Source of the DNA: an uncultured Flaviramulus sp.
GTDB taxonomy: Bacteria; Bacteroidota; Bacteroidia; Flavobacteriales; Flavobacteriaceae
Length of the DNA stretch: 64,000 nucleotides
Direction of reading: 5' to 3'
Assembly (NCBI GenBank): GCA_947487155.1
Contig: CANKVS010000006.1
Location: forward strand, 19,199 to 83,198
Made by a program: the position numbers and the translations under genes. Positions 46,070 through 55,351 of this stretch are shown here, piece after piece (within the stretch, counting starts at the first letter, position 1; each line of letters starts with the position of its first letter). The notes below the pieces were generated by a model. It saw only the letters and a list, made by a program, of their open reading frames with translations. It was not told the origin of the DNA and did not search any database.

Positions 46070-47635
46070 ATGTCAAACGTAAAAACAGCAGCAAAAGATA
46101 AAGTCCCTGTTGGGCAAAAAGCAGCCTTTGGAGCAGGTCATTTTATATTGAATATTTTGCCTGGGACACTTGGTGTTTTTATTCAGTTTTTTCTCTTAAC
46201 TGCTTGGGGAGTCGATCCTCTATGGGCAGGTCTTTTAGGTGGTTTACCTAGGATATTTGATTCGATAACAGATCCAATAATGGGTTTTATTTCTGATAAT
46301 ACTAAATCTAGGTGGGGACGAAGACGACCTTATATTTTTGTTGGTGCAATTATAAGCGGAATTCTTTTCTTTTTAATGTGGCAATTAGATGATAATGCTT
46401 CTCAGTCCTATATTATTTGGCATGTAATGATAGTGCAAATTTTATTCCTCATAGGTAATACAATGTTTGCTACACCATTAGTAGGTCTTGGTTATGAAAT
46501 GACATCAGATTATAATGAGCGTACTCGTATAATGGCTTTTTCAAACACCATGGGACAAATTGCGTGGATGATTGTACCTTGGTTGTATGTAATCATTCCC
46601 GATACAAATACATTTAATACTCAAACAGAAGGAGTTCGTACTATGGCCCTCATAGTAGGAGCAATGTGTGTAGTTTTTGGCATTTTGCCAGCACTGTTTT
46701 GTAAAGGTATAGATTCTTCACATATGGAAAACCGAAAAGAAATTAATTTCAAGACACTTTCATCTAATATGAAAGAATTATGGGCAGGGATTAAACAAGT
46801 TGCAAAAAATAAACCCTTTATGAAATTGTGTGGAGCTACGTTTTTGATTTTTAATGGGTTTCAACTGGTAGCTGCATTCGGTGTTTTTATTATTGTATTT
46901 TATATGTATAACGGAAGTTATGAAATGGCTGGTACTTGGCCAGCTTGGTTTAATACAATAAATGCGATAATAACAGCATTTATAGTAATCCCTATTATTA
47001 CAAGAATGGCAAAGAAATGGGGAAAGAAAAACGCTTTTATAATTTCTACAATTTTATCTATTGTAGGTTATATTTTAAAATGGTGGGGTTTTGATAAAGA
47101 ATTAAATAGTCAATTTAGTCAAACAGGATTGGGTAAAAGTTTAAATTCTGTAGTAGGATCAATTTTCGAATCGTTAAACCCAGTATTGGATAATATTGGA
47201 ATGTCTTGGTTTAGTATAGACCCAGGAAGTGAAATACCATGGCTTATATTTTTACCAATTCCTTTGTTTGCTTTTGGAATGGGTGGATTATTTACATTAA
47301 TGATGTCTATGACGGCAGATGTTTGCGATTTAGATGAACTAGAAAATGGTATGCCACGTAAAGAAGGGACTTTTGGAGCCATCTATTGGTTGATGGTTAA
47401 AATAGGCCAATCTATAGCACTTGTTTTAGGTGGTGTAATTTTGAGTATTGTTGGATTTGACCCTAATATAACAGAGCAATCCTTAGAAACAATGAATAAT
47501 CTTAGAATAGCCGATATACTGGTTCCGTCATTAACTGCAGCTTTAGCAATATGGGCGATGTGGAGGTATAATTTAAATGAAGATAGAGCTAGAGAAATTA
47601 AAGCAGAACTAGTAAAAAGAAGAGGAGAATTATAA
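46070..47635 (+). CDS. MFS/GPH-family sugar:cation symporter
   Basis: The 521-residue protein has about twelve membrane helices and the GPH marker FDSITDPIMGFISDNTKSRWGRRRPYIF near residue 63, along with a second acidic motif MSMTADVCDLDELE in the C-terminal half. It would move glucose or short beta-glucan oligosaccharides from periplasm to cytoplasm with a cation. Its position between lipoprotein enzymes and a cytoplasmic GH17, and in the phosphorylase operon, argues for oligosaccharide rather than glucose import. A loop insert of about 50 residues precedes helix 10 or 11 (DKELNSQFSQTGLGKS). Confidence 0.9.
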   Translation: MSNVKTAAKDKVPVGQKAAFGAGHFILNILPGTLGVFIQFFLLTAWGVDPLWAGLLGGLPRIFDSITDPIMGFISDNTKSRWGRRRPYIFVGAIISGILFFLMWQLDDNASQSYIIWHVMIVQILFLIGNTMFATPLVGLGYEMTSDYNERTRIMAFSNTMGQIAWMIVPWLYVIIPDTNTFNTQTEGVRTMALIVGAMCVVFGILPALFCKGIDSSHMENRKEINFKTLSSNMKELWAGIKQVAKNKPFMKLCGATFLIFNGFQLVAAFGVFIIVFYMYNGSYEMAGTWPAWFNTINAIITAFIVIPIITRMAKKWGKKNAFIISTILSIVGYILKWWGFDKELNSQFSQTGLGKSLNSVVGSIFESLNPVLDNIGMSWFSIDPGSEIPWLIFLPIPLFAFGMGGLFTLMMSMTADVCDLDELENGMPRKEGTFGAIYWLMVKIGQSIALVLGGVILSIVGFDPNITEQSLETMNNLRIADILVPSLTAALAIWAMWRYNLNEDRAREIKAELVKRRGEL

Positions 47636-47653
47636 TTAAAAATATTTAGTATT

Positions 47654-48580
47654 ATGTCATACAGAGCAGATAAAATAATGTCTTTATCAGGAGGAAATCT
47701 TGATTCTAAAACGACAAAAGGATTACAAAATTTATACAAACGTGTACTAACTAATGGTATGCATGGTTTATGTTTTAGTCCTTATGAAGAAGGGCAACAA
47801 CCAGGAGACCAAATGACTGAAAAACAGATAAGGCGACGCATGAAAATTATAAAGCCATACACCAAATGGGTAAGGTCGTTTTCTTGTACAGATGGTAATG
47901 AGCTAATCCCTATTATAGCTAAGGAATATGGTATTAAAACTCTTGTTGGAGCATGGTTGGGTGATGACGCAGAGATTAATAAAAAAGAAATTTCTGGACT
48001 TATAAAATTAGCAAAGGATGGCTATGTTGATATTGCTGCAGTAGGTAATGAAGTCATGTACCGAGGAGACTTAACTGAAGAAGCGCTTTTAAGTTTCATG
48101 TATCAAGTTAAAGAAGCTATACCTAATATTCCTATGGGGTATGTAGATGCTTATTATGAATTTACTCAAAGACCAAAAATAACAGAAGCGTGCGATGTGA
48201 TTTTAGCTAATTGTTATCCATATTGGGAAGGTTGTAGTATAGAATATTCTTTAATATACATGAAGGATATGTTTAACCAAGCAGTTAGAGCTGCAAATGG
48301 TAAAAAAGTAATTATTACCGAAACAGGATGGCCTAGTCAAGGAGAAGGATTACAAGGAGCTATACCGTCATTTGATAATGCCATCAAATATTTTATAAAT
48401 ACACAATTGTGGTCTCATGAAGATGCTATTGACATATTCTATTTTTCTTCTTTTGATGAATCATGGAAAGTTGGTGCTGAAGGAGATGTAGGTGCATTTT
48501 GGGGTTTATGGGACAAAGATGAAGATCCGAAATTCTATAGAAAACCTTTAATATTAAATAAGAAAAAGTTGTACGTGTAG
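47654..48580 (+). CDS. GH17 enzyme without signal peptide (cytoplasmic)
   Basis: The 308-residue protein is a minimal GH17 barrel with acid/base Glu133 in AAVGNEVMY and nucleophile Glu224 in ITETGWPSQG, as well as VRSFSCTDGNEL near the N terminus. No hydrophobic leader or lipobox is present, so it should act in the cytoplasm, unlike the GH17 lipoprotein of the same operon. It follows the transporter by 18 bases and ends the operon. It may trim or rearrange beta-1,3-oligosaccharides for the phosphorylase, or transfer glucose between chains. This is inferred from location only. Confidence 0.9.
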   Translation: MSYRADKIMSLSGGNLDSKTTKGLQNLYKRVLTNGMHGLCFSPYEEGQQPGDQMTEKQIRRRMKIIKPYTKWVRSFSCTDGNELIPIIAKEYGIKTLVGAWLGDDAEINKKEISGLIKLAKDGYVDIAAVGNEVMYRGDLTEEALLSFMYQVKEAIPNIPMGYVDAYYEFTQRPKITEACDVILANCYPYWEGCSIEYSLIYMKDMFNQAVRAANGKKVIITETGWPSQGEGLQGAIPSFDNAIKYFINTQLWSHEDAIDIFYFSSFDESWKVGAEGDVGAFWGLWDKDEDPKFYRKPLILNKKKLYV

Positions 48581-48749
48581 CTTTATGCTTCTTAAGAAAT
48601 CAAATTCACATTTTTTGAAAAAAAAAGAAACTTGGTTACAATCAAGCCTTTGGTCTTGGTTCTAAAAGCGAAGCGATTTGTATTCTTTTGTCAGACATTA
48701 ATGATTTTAATTTAAAGAATCCCTAAATTTTTAGTTTTTAGGTCTTTAA

Positions 48750-49418
48750 TTATTCCCTAACACTTTCAATAATAGCAAGTGCGTTTTTAACATCCTGTTC
48801 AAGCTTTTTATAGTCTTTATTGGCAATGATTTCTTTTGAAATTAATTTAGAACCCATACCTACACAAGTAACACCAGCATCAAACCAAGCTTTAAGGTTT
48901 TCTTTAGTTGGCGACACCCCACCTGTAGGCATAATAGATGTCCAAGGTTGAGGACCTTTTATACCTTTTACAAACTGTGGACCGTAAATATCGCCAGGGA
49001 ATAATTTTACAATTTCACAACCTAGTTCTTCTGCTCTAGCAATTTCGGTTAGCGTGCCGCAACCCGAAGACCATAAAACTTTACGCCTATTACAAGCAAC
49101 GGCTATATCTTCTCTAAGCACGGGAGTAACTACAAAATTTGCACCTAAGGCCATGTATAAGGATGCTGCTGCAGCATCGGTAACAGAGCCAACACCCATT
49201 ATCATGCCTGGTAATTCTGCTATAGCATATTTTGTTAATTTACCAAAAACGTCGTGAGCAAAATCACCACGAGCTGTAAATTCCATCAAGCGTGCGCCAC
49301 CATCATAACATGCTTTTAATACATTTTTACTTAATTCGATATCGTTATTAAAAAACAAAGGAATCATCCCTGTTTCTTTCATTGCATGTGCAACGTCTAG
49401 TCTTGAAAATTGTGCCAT
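48750..49418 (-). CDS. 2-keto-3-deoxy-6-phosphogluconate (KDPG) aldolase
   Basis: The 222-residue class I aldolase has Schiff-base Lys138 in CEIVKLFPGD and catalytic Glu46 in ARLMEFTARGD, matching Eda. It splits KDPG to pyruvate and glyceraldehyde-3-phosphate. The phosphate-binding region MPTGGVSPT is intact. The gene lies 76 bases after the KDG kinase gene on the same strand, so the two form one operon for 2-keto-3-deoxygluconate breakdown. It is convergent with the laminarin PUL. KDG usually comes from uronates such as alginate, but no uronate lyase is in this window. Confidence 0.92.
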   Translation of the reverse strand: MAQFSRLDVAHAMKETGMIPLFFNNDIELSKNVLKACYDGGARLMEFTARGDFAHDVFGKLTKYAIAELPGMIMGVGSVTDAAAASLYMALGANFVVTPVLREDIAVACNRRKVLWSSGCGTLTEIARAEELGCEIVKLFPGDIYGPQFVKGIKGPQPWTSIMPTGGVSPTKENLKAWFDAGVTCVGMGSKLISKEIIANKDYKKLEQDVKNALAIIESVRE

Positions 49419-49494
49419 TTTATGTAGTTGTTAGTTAATTGTTTAAACTAAAAATTAATCAACTCTTATTTTTAAATAGTATGTATGCTGCTAA

Positions 49495-50535
49495 TTAACG
49501 AGCTACACGTCCAGAGGCGTCTCCACCCATTAATTTTTCTACTTCTTCTACAGTTACAAGGTTTGCATCACCTTTAATAGTATGTTTTAAACAAGATGCA
49601 GCAACGGCAAAATCTAATGCGTTTTGATCGTTTTCAGGATACTTAAGTAATCCATAAATTAATCCACCCATAAACGAATCACCGCCACCAACACGATCTA
49701 CAATATCTGTAATTTGATACTGCCGTGTTTCGTACATTGTTTTACCATCATATAATACCCCTGCCCATGTATTATGAGATGCAGAAATAGACCCTCTTAA
49801 TGTGGTAATTACTTTTTTAGCTCTGGGAAATTTAGTCATCATTTGTTGGCAAACTGATAAGAAAGCTTCTGCCTTTACATGGTGACCTTGCGTGGTTATG
49901 TCTAAGCCTTTAGGTTTAATGCCAAAATGTTTTTCGGCGTCTTCTTCGTTGCCTAATATAATATCGCAATACGAAGTTAACTCAGTCATAATTGCTTCTC
50001 GATCGCCGCCGTAGTTCCAAAGTTTTGCTCGGTAATTTAAGTCGGTAGAAATAGTAATTCCTAGTTTGCTTGCTGCTTTTACAGCTTCCAAACACACATT
50101 GGCAGCACCTTGAGAAATAGCAGGGGTAATACCCGTCCAATGAAACCATGTTACACCATTAAAAACGGCTTCCCAATTAATCATTCCAGATTCAATCTCT
50201 GCAATAGCAGAATGCGCTCTATCGTAAATAACTTTAGATCCTCTAGACACCGCACCAGTTTCAAGAAAATAAATTCCTAAACGATCACCACCGTAAACAA
50301 TTTTATCAACCCCAACACCGCGTTTGCGCAATTCCATCATGGCACAAGCTCCAATATCATTTTTTGGTAATCGTGTTACAAAATCTACATCTATACCATA
50401 ATTAGCTAAAGATACTGCCACATTAGATTCGCCACCGCCATAAATAGCATCAAATGAATTGGCTTGCGAAAACCTTAAAAAACCAGGAGGAGCTAATCGT
50501 AACATGATTTCTCCAAAAGTTACTACTTTACTCAT
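49495..50535 (-). CDS. kdgK: 2-keto-3-deoxygluconate kinase (PfkB family)
   Basis: The 346-residue ribokinase-like enzyme phosphorylates KDG at the 6-position with ATP. It starts with KVVTFGEIMLRLAPPG and GGGESNVAVSLANYG. The catalytic Asp286 lies in the PfkB signature DRVGGGDSFMGGLIYGLL. YFLETGAVSRGSKVIYDRAHSA is typical of KDG kinases, more than of fructokinases. It is encoded upstream of the KDPG aldolase and divergent from a LacI regulator. An 18-bp palindrome lies 18 bases upstream of its ATG, in a position to block transcription. Confidence 0.9.
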   Translation of the reverse strand: MSKVVTFGEIMLRLAPPGFLRFSQANSFDAIYGGGESNVAVSLANYGIDVDFVTRLPKNDIGACAMMELRKRGVGVDKIVYGGDRLGIYFLETGAVSRGSKVIYDRAHSAIAEIESGMINWEAVFNGVTWFHWTGITPAISQGAANVCLEAVKAASKLGITISTDLNYRAKLWNYGGDREAIMTELTSYCDIILGNEEDAEKHFGIKPKGLDITTQGHHVKAEAFLSVCQQMMTKFPRAKKVITTLRGSISASHNTWAGVLYDGKTMYETRQYQITDIVDRVGGGDSFMGGLIYGLLKYPENDQNALDFAVAASCLKHTIKGDANLVTVEEVEKLMGGDASGRVAR

Positions 50536-50552
50536 TTTATTTATTTAATTAT

Positions 50553-50570
50553 TGTTCAAACGTTTGAACA
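50553..50570. promoter_or_regulatory. LacI-family operator for kdgK-aldolase
   Basis: TGTTCAAACGTTTGAACA is a perfect 18-bp palindrome with the central CG typical of LacI/GalR operators. It lies between the kdgK start codon and the intergenic space, downstream of where its promoter should be. Confidence 0.8.
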
Positions 50571-50659
50571 GTTGCTTTAAAAAAAAGATGAATTAATTTT
50601 CAACTTGTTATTATAGAACTAATTATATGGATATAATTTTTTAAAATTAAAAAAAACGA

Positions 50660-50688
50660 TACATTTGTTCAAACGATGGAACAAATGT
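50660..50688 (+). promoter_or_regulatory. LacI gene promoter with overlapping operator
   Basis: TACATTTG (50660-50667) fits the -7 consensus. Overlapping it, ACATTTGTTC (50661-50670) and GAACAAATGT (50679-50688) form 10-bp inverted arms around AAACGATG, sharing TTCAAACG with the kdgK operator. The layout predicts autorepression of the regulator gene. Confidence 0.7.
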
Positions 50689-50700
50689 ATCTAAAAGTTG

Positions 50701-51732
50701 GTGAATAAAAAAAAATCTACCATAAAAGATATTGCTAACGTGTTAGGAATTACGCCTTCGGCAGTTTCTAAAGCTTTAAATGATCATCCCCGAATTAGTG
50801 CCAAAACAAAGGCAGCAGTTACTCAAGTTGCTAAAAACTTAAATTACCAACCAAACCATTTAGCAAGTGCATTAAGAAAAGGAAAAAGTAACCTTGTTGG
50901 TGTTATTATTCCTAGAGCTAATAGTAATTTCTTTTCATCAGTAATAGAAAATTTAGAAGATGTGTTAAATAAGGAAGGTTACAATGTTATTATTGCACAA
51001 TCTAATGAATCTTACCACAAAGAATGTAGAGCAATTGATGCCTTACTTTTTACCCAGGTTGATGGTATTATTGCCTCTATGGCAAATGAAACAATTCAAT
51101 TAAATGCTTACGAAAAAATAAAATCTAAAGGAATACCTTTAATCCTGTTTGATAGAGGTGAAAATGATTTAGGTGTAGATTATGTAGGTATTAATGATTA
51201 TAAGAGTAGCCAAATGGTTGTGAAGCATTTAGTAAATCAGGGCTGTAGGCGTATTGCTCATATTGCAGGATTTAATCATACGCGTATTTATAAGAATAGA
51301 ATACGAGGATATAAAGATGCTTTAAATGCATTTAATTTGCCTTTTGATGCGGAGTTAATTGTTGAGAGTAATTTAGGGATTGATGATGGACGACGCATAA
51401 TGAAACAGTTATTAAAACTTAAAAAACGCCCTGATGCTGTTTACGCTGCAGGCGATTTAGCAGCTTTAGGAGCACTTCAAGTTTTAAAGGAAGAAAACGT
51501 TAAAATTCCCAATGAAATTGCTTTAGTAGGCTTTAGTAATGAACCTTTTACATCGTTTGTTTCGCCTTCTATATCTACAATAAATCAGCATAATTCTGAA
51601 ATAGGAAGATTAGCTGCTGAAACTTTTCTCGATAGAATGGAAAACCCTTCAAAGGAAGTAAAATTGAATAAAATAATATTAGATGCAGAACTTATTGTTC
51701 GCCAATCTTCAAATAAAACAAATGAATACTAA
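50701..51732 (+). CDS. LacI-family transcriptional regulator
   Basis: The 343-residue regulator has an N-terminal HTH and hinge (TIKDIANVLGITPSAVSKALNDHPRIS, then NHLASALRKGKSNLVGV) and a periplasmic-binding-protein-like sensor domain (VDYVGINDYKSSQM, RPDAVYAAGDLAALGAL). I chose GTG 50701; the TTG just before it is also possible, and there is no in-frame ATG. It probably represses the divergent kdgK-aldolase operon until KDG or a relative binds, using the two palindromes upstream. Its last 11 bases overlap the start of the cytochrome gene, so the two may be translated together, an unusual pairing. Confidence 0.92.
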   Translation: MNKKKSTIKDIANVLGITPSAVSKALNDHPRISAKTKAAVTQVAKNLNYQPNHLASALRKGKSNLVGVIIPRANSNFFSSVIENLEDVLNKEGYNVIIAQSNESYHKECRAIDALLFTQVDGIIASMANETIQLNAYEKIKSKGIPLILFDRGENDLGVDYVGINDYKSSQMVVKHLVNQGCRRIAHIAGFNHTRIYKNRIRGYKDALNAFNLPFDAELIVESNLGIDDGRRIMKQLLKLKKRPDAVYAAGDLAALGALQVLKEENVKIPNEIALVGFSNEPFTSFVSPSISTINQHNSEIGRLAAETFLDRMENPSKEVKLNKIILDAELIVRQSSNKTNEY

Positions 51733-54001
51733 CTTAATTGTTTTCAATAAAACGTATCTTTTAAAGTGCTTTATAATTCCTCTTTTATTTGTACATTTTA
51801 ATTCGTGTAAAGATGTTAAATCTGAATATACTCCTCAATCTAATATTAAAACAAAACAAGTATATGTGTCTACTAATAGTATTCCAGATGAACATTTTTT
51901 AGGTGATGAAACCTGTAAAAAATGTCATGTAAACCAGTTTAAATTATGGGCAGGATCACATCATGATAAAGCGATGCAAATAGCATCAGATTCAACAGTT
52001 CTTGCAAATTTTAATACAACATTTAAAAGCCAAGGCGTAACCTCAAAATTTTTTAAAAAAGACGATAATTATTATGTGAATACCGAAGGGCCTGATGGCA
52101 AGAATCACGATTATAAAATTGAATATACCTTTGGAATAACACCGTTGCAACAGTACATTGTTAAATTTCCAGATGGGCATTATCAATGTTTAAGAACCGC
52201 TTGGGATTCTAAAAAAAATAAGTGGTTCGATTTATATCCAGATTTTAAAGTTGTGCATTCAGAATGGTTGCATTGGTCTAGAGGCGGATTAAATTGGAAT
52301 AATATGTGTGCCGATTGCCATTCAACTAATGTTAGAGAAAACTATAATGAAGCATTACATAGTTACAATACTAAGTTTTCTATAATAAATGTGAATTGTG
52401 AAGCGTGCCATGGCCCAGGAAAAGAACATGTTGCAGATGTTAGTAGGTTAGGAGAGGCTTATGAGAATTCTGGAAAAATGAAAATGACTTTAGATACAAA
52501 ACCAAAGGAATTGGTAGACCAATGTGCTAGATGTCATATGAGAAGAGAACAAATTTCTGGAAATTATAATTTTGAAGGTACTATGCTCGATCATTATTTC
52601 CCGCAATTAATTGCTGAAGGACTTTACCATCCAGATGGGCAAATTTTGGAAGAAGATTATGTTTACGGATCTTTTATTCAAAGTAAAATGTATCATAACG
52701 ATGTCACCTGTACAAATTGTCATGATGCGCATTCGTTAAAACTTAAATTTGAAGGTAATAAACTGTGTGCACAGTGTCATATTCCTGAAACGTATGACAC
52801 ACCAAAGCATCATTTTCATACTCAGAATTCTAATGGCGCACAATGTATAAATTGCCACATGACGGGTAAACATTATATGGGTAACGATTTTAGGCGCGAC
52901 CATAGTTTTAGAATACCACGACCAGATTTAAGTCTTAAATACAATACGCCAAATGCCTGTACGCAGTGTCATCAAGACAAAAGTAACCAATGGGCTTGGG
53001 AGCAATTTAAAACCCAACATGGTGTGCCAGATTATACTCATTTTTCAGATTTGTTAGCACCTGGATTAACAGGCGCAGAAAACGGAATGACTGCTTTACA
53101 AACGTTAGCTAAAGATACTGTTTATCCAGAAATAGCTAGAGCTTCGGCGGTGAGTGCTATGGGGAATTATGTAACCCCAGAATCTATAGATGACCTTTTA
53201 CAATTTTTAAATGATGACTCTTCGCTAGTAAAAAGTGCATCTATTGATGTGTTAAATGAAATTAATACTACCGATTATGTGAATTACTTTTTACCTTTAT
53301 TAAAAGACAGTAAACGATCGGTTAGGGTAAAGGCTTTTTATGCGATGAGTGCTTTAGACGAAATTCAAATTCCAAAAGAATATAAAGACGCTTATAATAT
53401 TGTTAGAAATGAATTTGAAACGTACCTTAATACTAATGCCGATTTTGTTGGTGGCAGAATAAAACGTGCAAATTATTATTTTAAAAAAGGAAACATACAA
53501 CGCGCTATTAAAGGTTACGAACATGCATTAGTAATAGATAATATTAATAATATAGCACGAACCAATTTAGCTAATTTGTATTATAATAATAAGCAATTTA
53601 CTGAAGCAGAAAATGCATTTAAAACTATTATTGAACAGGAACCAGAATATGGTCCAACATACTATTCGTATTCATTATTATTGGCTGAATTAAATAGAAC
53701 ACAAGATGCTATTGAAATTATTAAAAAGGCAATTCAATATATGCCCGAAAATATTAGATGCTATTACAACTTAAGTTTGTTATATGATAAAGTAAATAAT
53801 TTTAAAGATGCCGAAAAAACGTTGATAAACGGACTTAAAATTGATTCGGAAAATGAAAGTTTATTATACACATTAGCATATATATACTCCAAGAATAACG
53901 AAAACGAAGATGCAAAAAATATTGCTTCAAGATTATTAAAAATAAACCCACAAAATACGCAGTACATTAATTTATATAATACATTACGCAATAGTAATTA
54001 A
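51722..54001 (+). CDS. Octaheme c-type cytochrome with HEAT-like and TPR repeats
   Basis: The 759-residue product starts at ATG 51722; the frame is open further up but that part lies inside lacI. It is a probable lipoprotein (Cys29 in LFVHFNSCKD). Eight CxxCH heme sites are visible: CKKCH, CADCH, CEACH, CARCH, CTNCH, CAQCH, CINCH and CTQCH, in the first 430 residues, resembling the cytochrome c554 group. HEAT-like helices and at least three TPRs follow to the end (NIARTNLANLYYNNKQFTEAENAF, YYSYSLLLAELNRTQDAIEII). It should transfer electrons in the periplasm while the TPRs bind a partner. The redox partner is unknown. Confidence 0.88.
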   Translation: MNTNLIVFNKTYLLKCFIIPLLFVHFNSCKDVKSEYTPQSNIKTKQVYVSTNSIPDEHFLGDETCKKCHVNQFKLWAGSHHDKAMQIASDSTVLANFNTTFKSQGVTSKFFKKDDNYYVNTEGPDGKNHDYKIEYTFGITPLQQYIVKFPDGHYQCLRTAWDSKKNKWFDLYPDFKVVHSEWLHWSRGGLNWNNMCADCHSTNVRENYNEALHSYNTKFSIINVNCEACHGPGKEHVADVSRLGEAYENSGKMKMTLDTKPKELVDQCARCHMRREQISGNYNFEGTMLDHYFPQLIAEGLYHPDGQILEEDYVYGSFIQSKMYHNDVTCTNCHDAHSLKLKFEGNKLCAQCHIPETYDTPKHHFHTQNSNGAQCINCHMTGKHYMGNDFRRDHSFRIPRPDLSLKYNTPNACTQCHQDKSNQWAWEQFKTQHGVPDYTHFSDLLAPGLTGAENGMTALQTLAKDTVYPEIARASAVSAMGNYVTPESIDDLLQFLNDDSSLVKSASIDVLNEINTTDYVNYFLPLLKDSKRSVRVKAFYAMSALDEIQIPKEYKDAYNIVRNEFETYLNTNADFVGGRIKRANYYFKKGNIQRAIKGYEHALVIDNINNIARTNLANLYYNNKQFTEAENAFKTIIEQEPEYGPTYYSYSLLLAELNRTQDAIEIIKKAIQYMPENIRCYYNLSLLYDKVNNFKDAEKTLINGLKIDSENESLLYTLAYIYSKNNENEDAKNIASRLLKINPQNTQYINLYNTLRNSN

Positions 54002-54141
54002 TTATTCTAAAAACAGATAAATTAGAAATTATACGATGCTAAGTTTTAAAAACAGAATGCAGCTATACAAAGGCATCATTTTAATTTATTATTTAATAAA
54101 AACTGTTGATAACTTATACGAATGTATTTAACCAAAAATTT

Positions 54142-54149
54142 TACATTTG
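54142..54149 (+). promoter_or_regulatory. Candidate -7 box for trxB
   Basis: TACATTTG matches TAnnTTTG exactly, 23 bases before the trxB ATG. No -33 TTTG is clear at 19-21 bases upstream. Confidence 0.45.
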
Positions 54150-54171
54150 CTGTTATTAAATATAATATAAC

Positions 54172-55122
54172 ATGTCTGATACTATAGAAAAAATAAAGTG
54201 CTTAATAATTGGCTCAGGACCTGCAGGATATACTGCAGCAATATATGCAGCAAGAGCAAATATGTCTCCTGTTTTATATCAAGGAAGTCAACCAGGGGGG
54301 CAATTAACAACGACTAACGAAGTTGAAAATTTCCCAGGATACCCAGAAGGAGTTACAGGACCAGAAATGATGATAGAGTTACAAAAACAAGCTGAACGTT
54401 TTGAAACAGATGTGCGCGACGGATGGGTAACTAAAGTTGATTTTTCGGGTAGTGTTCATAAAGTTTGGGTAAACGATACTAAAGAAATTCATTGCGATAC
54501 GGTAATTATTTCTACTGGAGCTTCAGCAAAATATTTAGGTTTAGAATCTGAACAAAAATATTTAAAACTAGGAGGCGGTGTTTCTGCTTGTGCGGTTTGT
54601 GACGGCTTCTTTTATAGAAACCAAGAAGTGATAATAGTTGGAGCTGGAGATTCGGCTTGCGAAGAAGCACATTATTTATCAAAATTATGTACTAAAGTAA
54701 CCATGCTAGTAAGACGAGATGAGTTTAGAGCATCTAAAATTATGGCTGCTAGAGTTAAGAATACAGAAAATATTGAAATATTATTTAACACGGAGACCGA
54801 TGAGGTTTTAGGTGATGGAGTAGGTGTAACGGGAGCACGAGTATTTAATAATAAGACCAATGAAAAACACGATATTCCTGCAACAGGATTTTTTGTAGCC
54901 ATAGGTCATAAACCCAATACAGATATTTTTAAAGGATTTTTAGATTTAGATGAAACGGGGTATATTATTAATACACCAGGTACATCTAAAACTAATATTG
55001 AAGGTGTTTTTGTTTCTGGTGATGCTGCAGATCATGTGTATAGACAAGCAGTAACAGCAGCAGGAACAGGTTGTATGGCAGCTTTAGATGCCGAACGCTA
55101 TTTGGCAGCTAAAGAACATTAA
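54172..55122 (+). CDS. trxB: Thioredoxin-disulfide reductase
   Basis: The 316-residue flavoprotein reduces thioredoxin with NADPH. It has the FAD-binding GSGPAGYTAAIYAARA near residue 15, the redox-active Cys140-Ala-Val-Cys143 in CAVCDGFF, an NADPH-binding GAGDSACEEAHYL and the C-terminal FAD motif GVFVSGDAADHVYRQ. The length is standard. It is monocistronic, with a candidate promoter 23 bases upstream and a terminator right after it, and is followed by tRNA-Pro. Confidence 0.96.
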   Translation: MSDTIEKIKCLIIGSGPAGYTAAIYAARANMSPVLYQGSQPGGQLTTTNEVENFPGYPEGVTGPEMMIELQKQAERFETDVRDGWVTKVDFSGSVHKVWVNDTKEIHCDTVIISTGASAKYLGLESEQKYLKLGGGVSACAVCDGFFYRNQEVIIVGAGDSACEEAHYLSKLCTKVTMLVRRDEFRASKIMAARVKNTENIEILFNTETDEVLGDGVGVTGARVFNNKTNEKHDIPATGFFVAIGHKPNTDIFKGFLDLDETGYIINTPGTSKTNIEGVFVSGDAADHVYRQAVTAAGTGCMAALDAERYLAAKEH

Positions 55123-55142
55123 AAAAGTAAAATAATGAATTT

Positions 55143-55172
55143 ACCTATTGAAGTTTTTCAATAGGTTTTTTA
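55143..55172 (+). terminator. Intrinsic terminator of trxB
   Basis: ACCTATTGAA (55143-55152) and TTCAATAGGT (55157-55166) form a 10-bp stem with a four-base loop followed by a T-run. It ends three bases before the tRNA. Confidence 0.85.
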
Positions 55173-55174
55173 TT

Positions 55175-55252
55175 CGGGATGTGGCGCAGTCCGGTTAGCG
55201 TACACGGCTGGGGGTCGTGTGGTCGCAGGTTCAAATCCTGTCATCCCGACCA
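55175..55252 (+). tRNA. tRNA-Pro (anticodon GGG)
   Basis: The acceptor stem CGGGATG pairs with CATCCCG, followed by discriminator A and an encoded CCA. The anticodon stem CACGG/TCGTG encloses the loop CTGGGGG, giving anticodon GGG for codons CCC and CCU. The T-loop is TTCAAAT with a five-base stem. An integrase remnant follows 220 bases downstream, which is usual for a tRNA used as an integration site. Confidence 0.95.
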
Positions 55253-55294
55253 AGGGGGTTCTAATGAAAAACAATAGAATCTTAAATGTATGAA

Positions 55295-55328
55295 AACCAG
55301 CAAATTAAATATTTGTTGGTTTTTTTTG
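55295..55328 (+). terminator. Terminator downstream of tRNA-Pro
   Basis: AACCAGCAAAT (55295-55305) pairs with ATTTGTTGGTT (55311-55321) with one G-U pair, followed by a T-run. Confidence 0.75.
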
Positions 55329-55351
55329 TATCGTTTTTAAACCATATTTAG

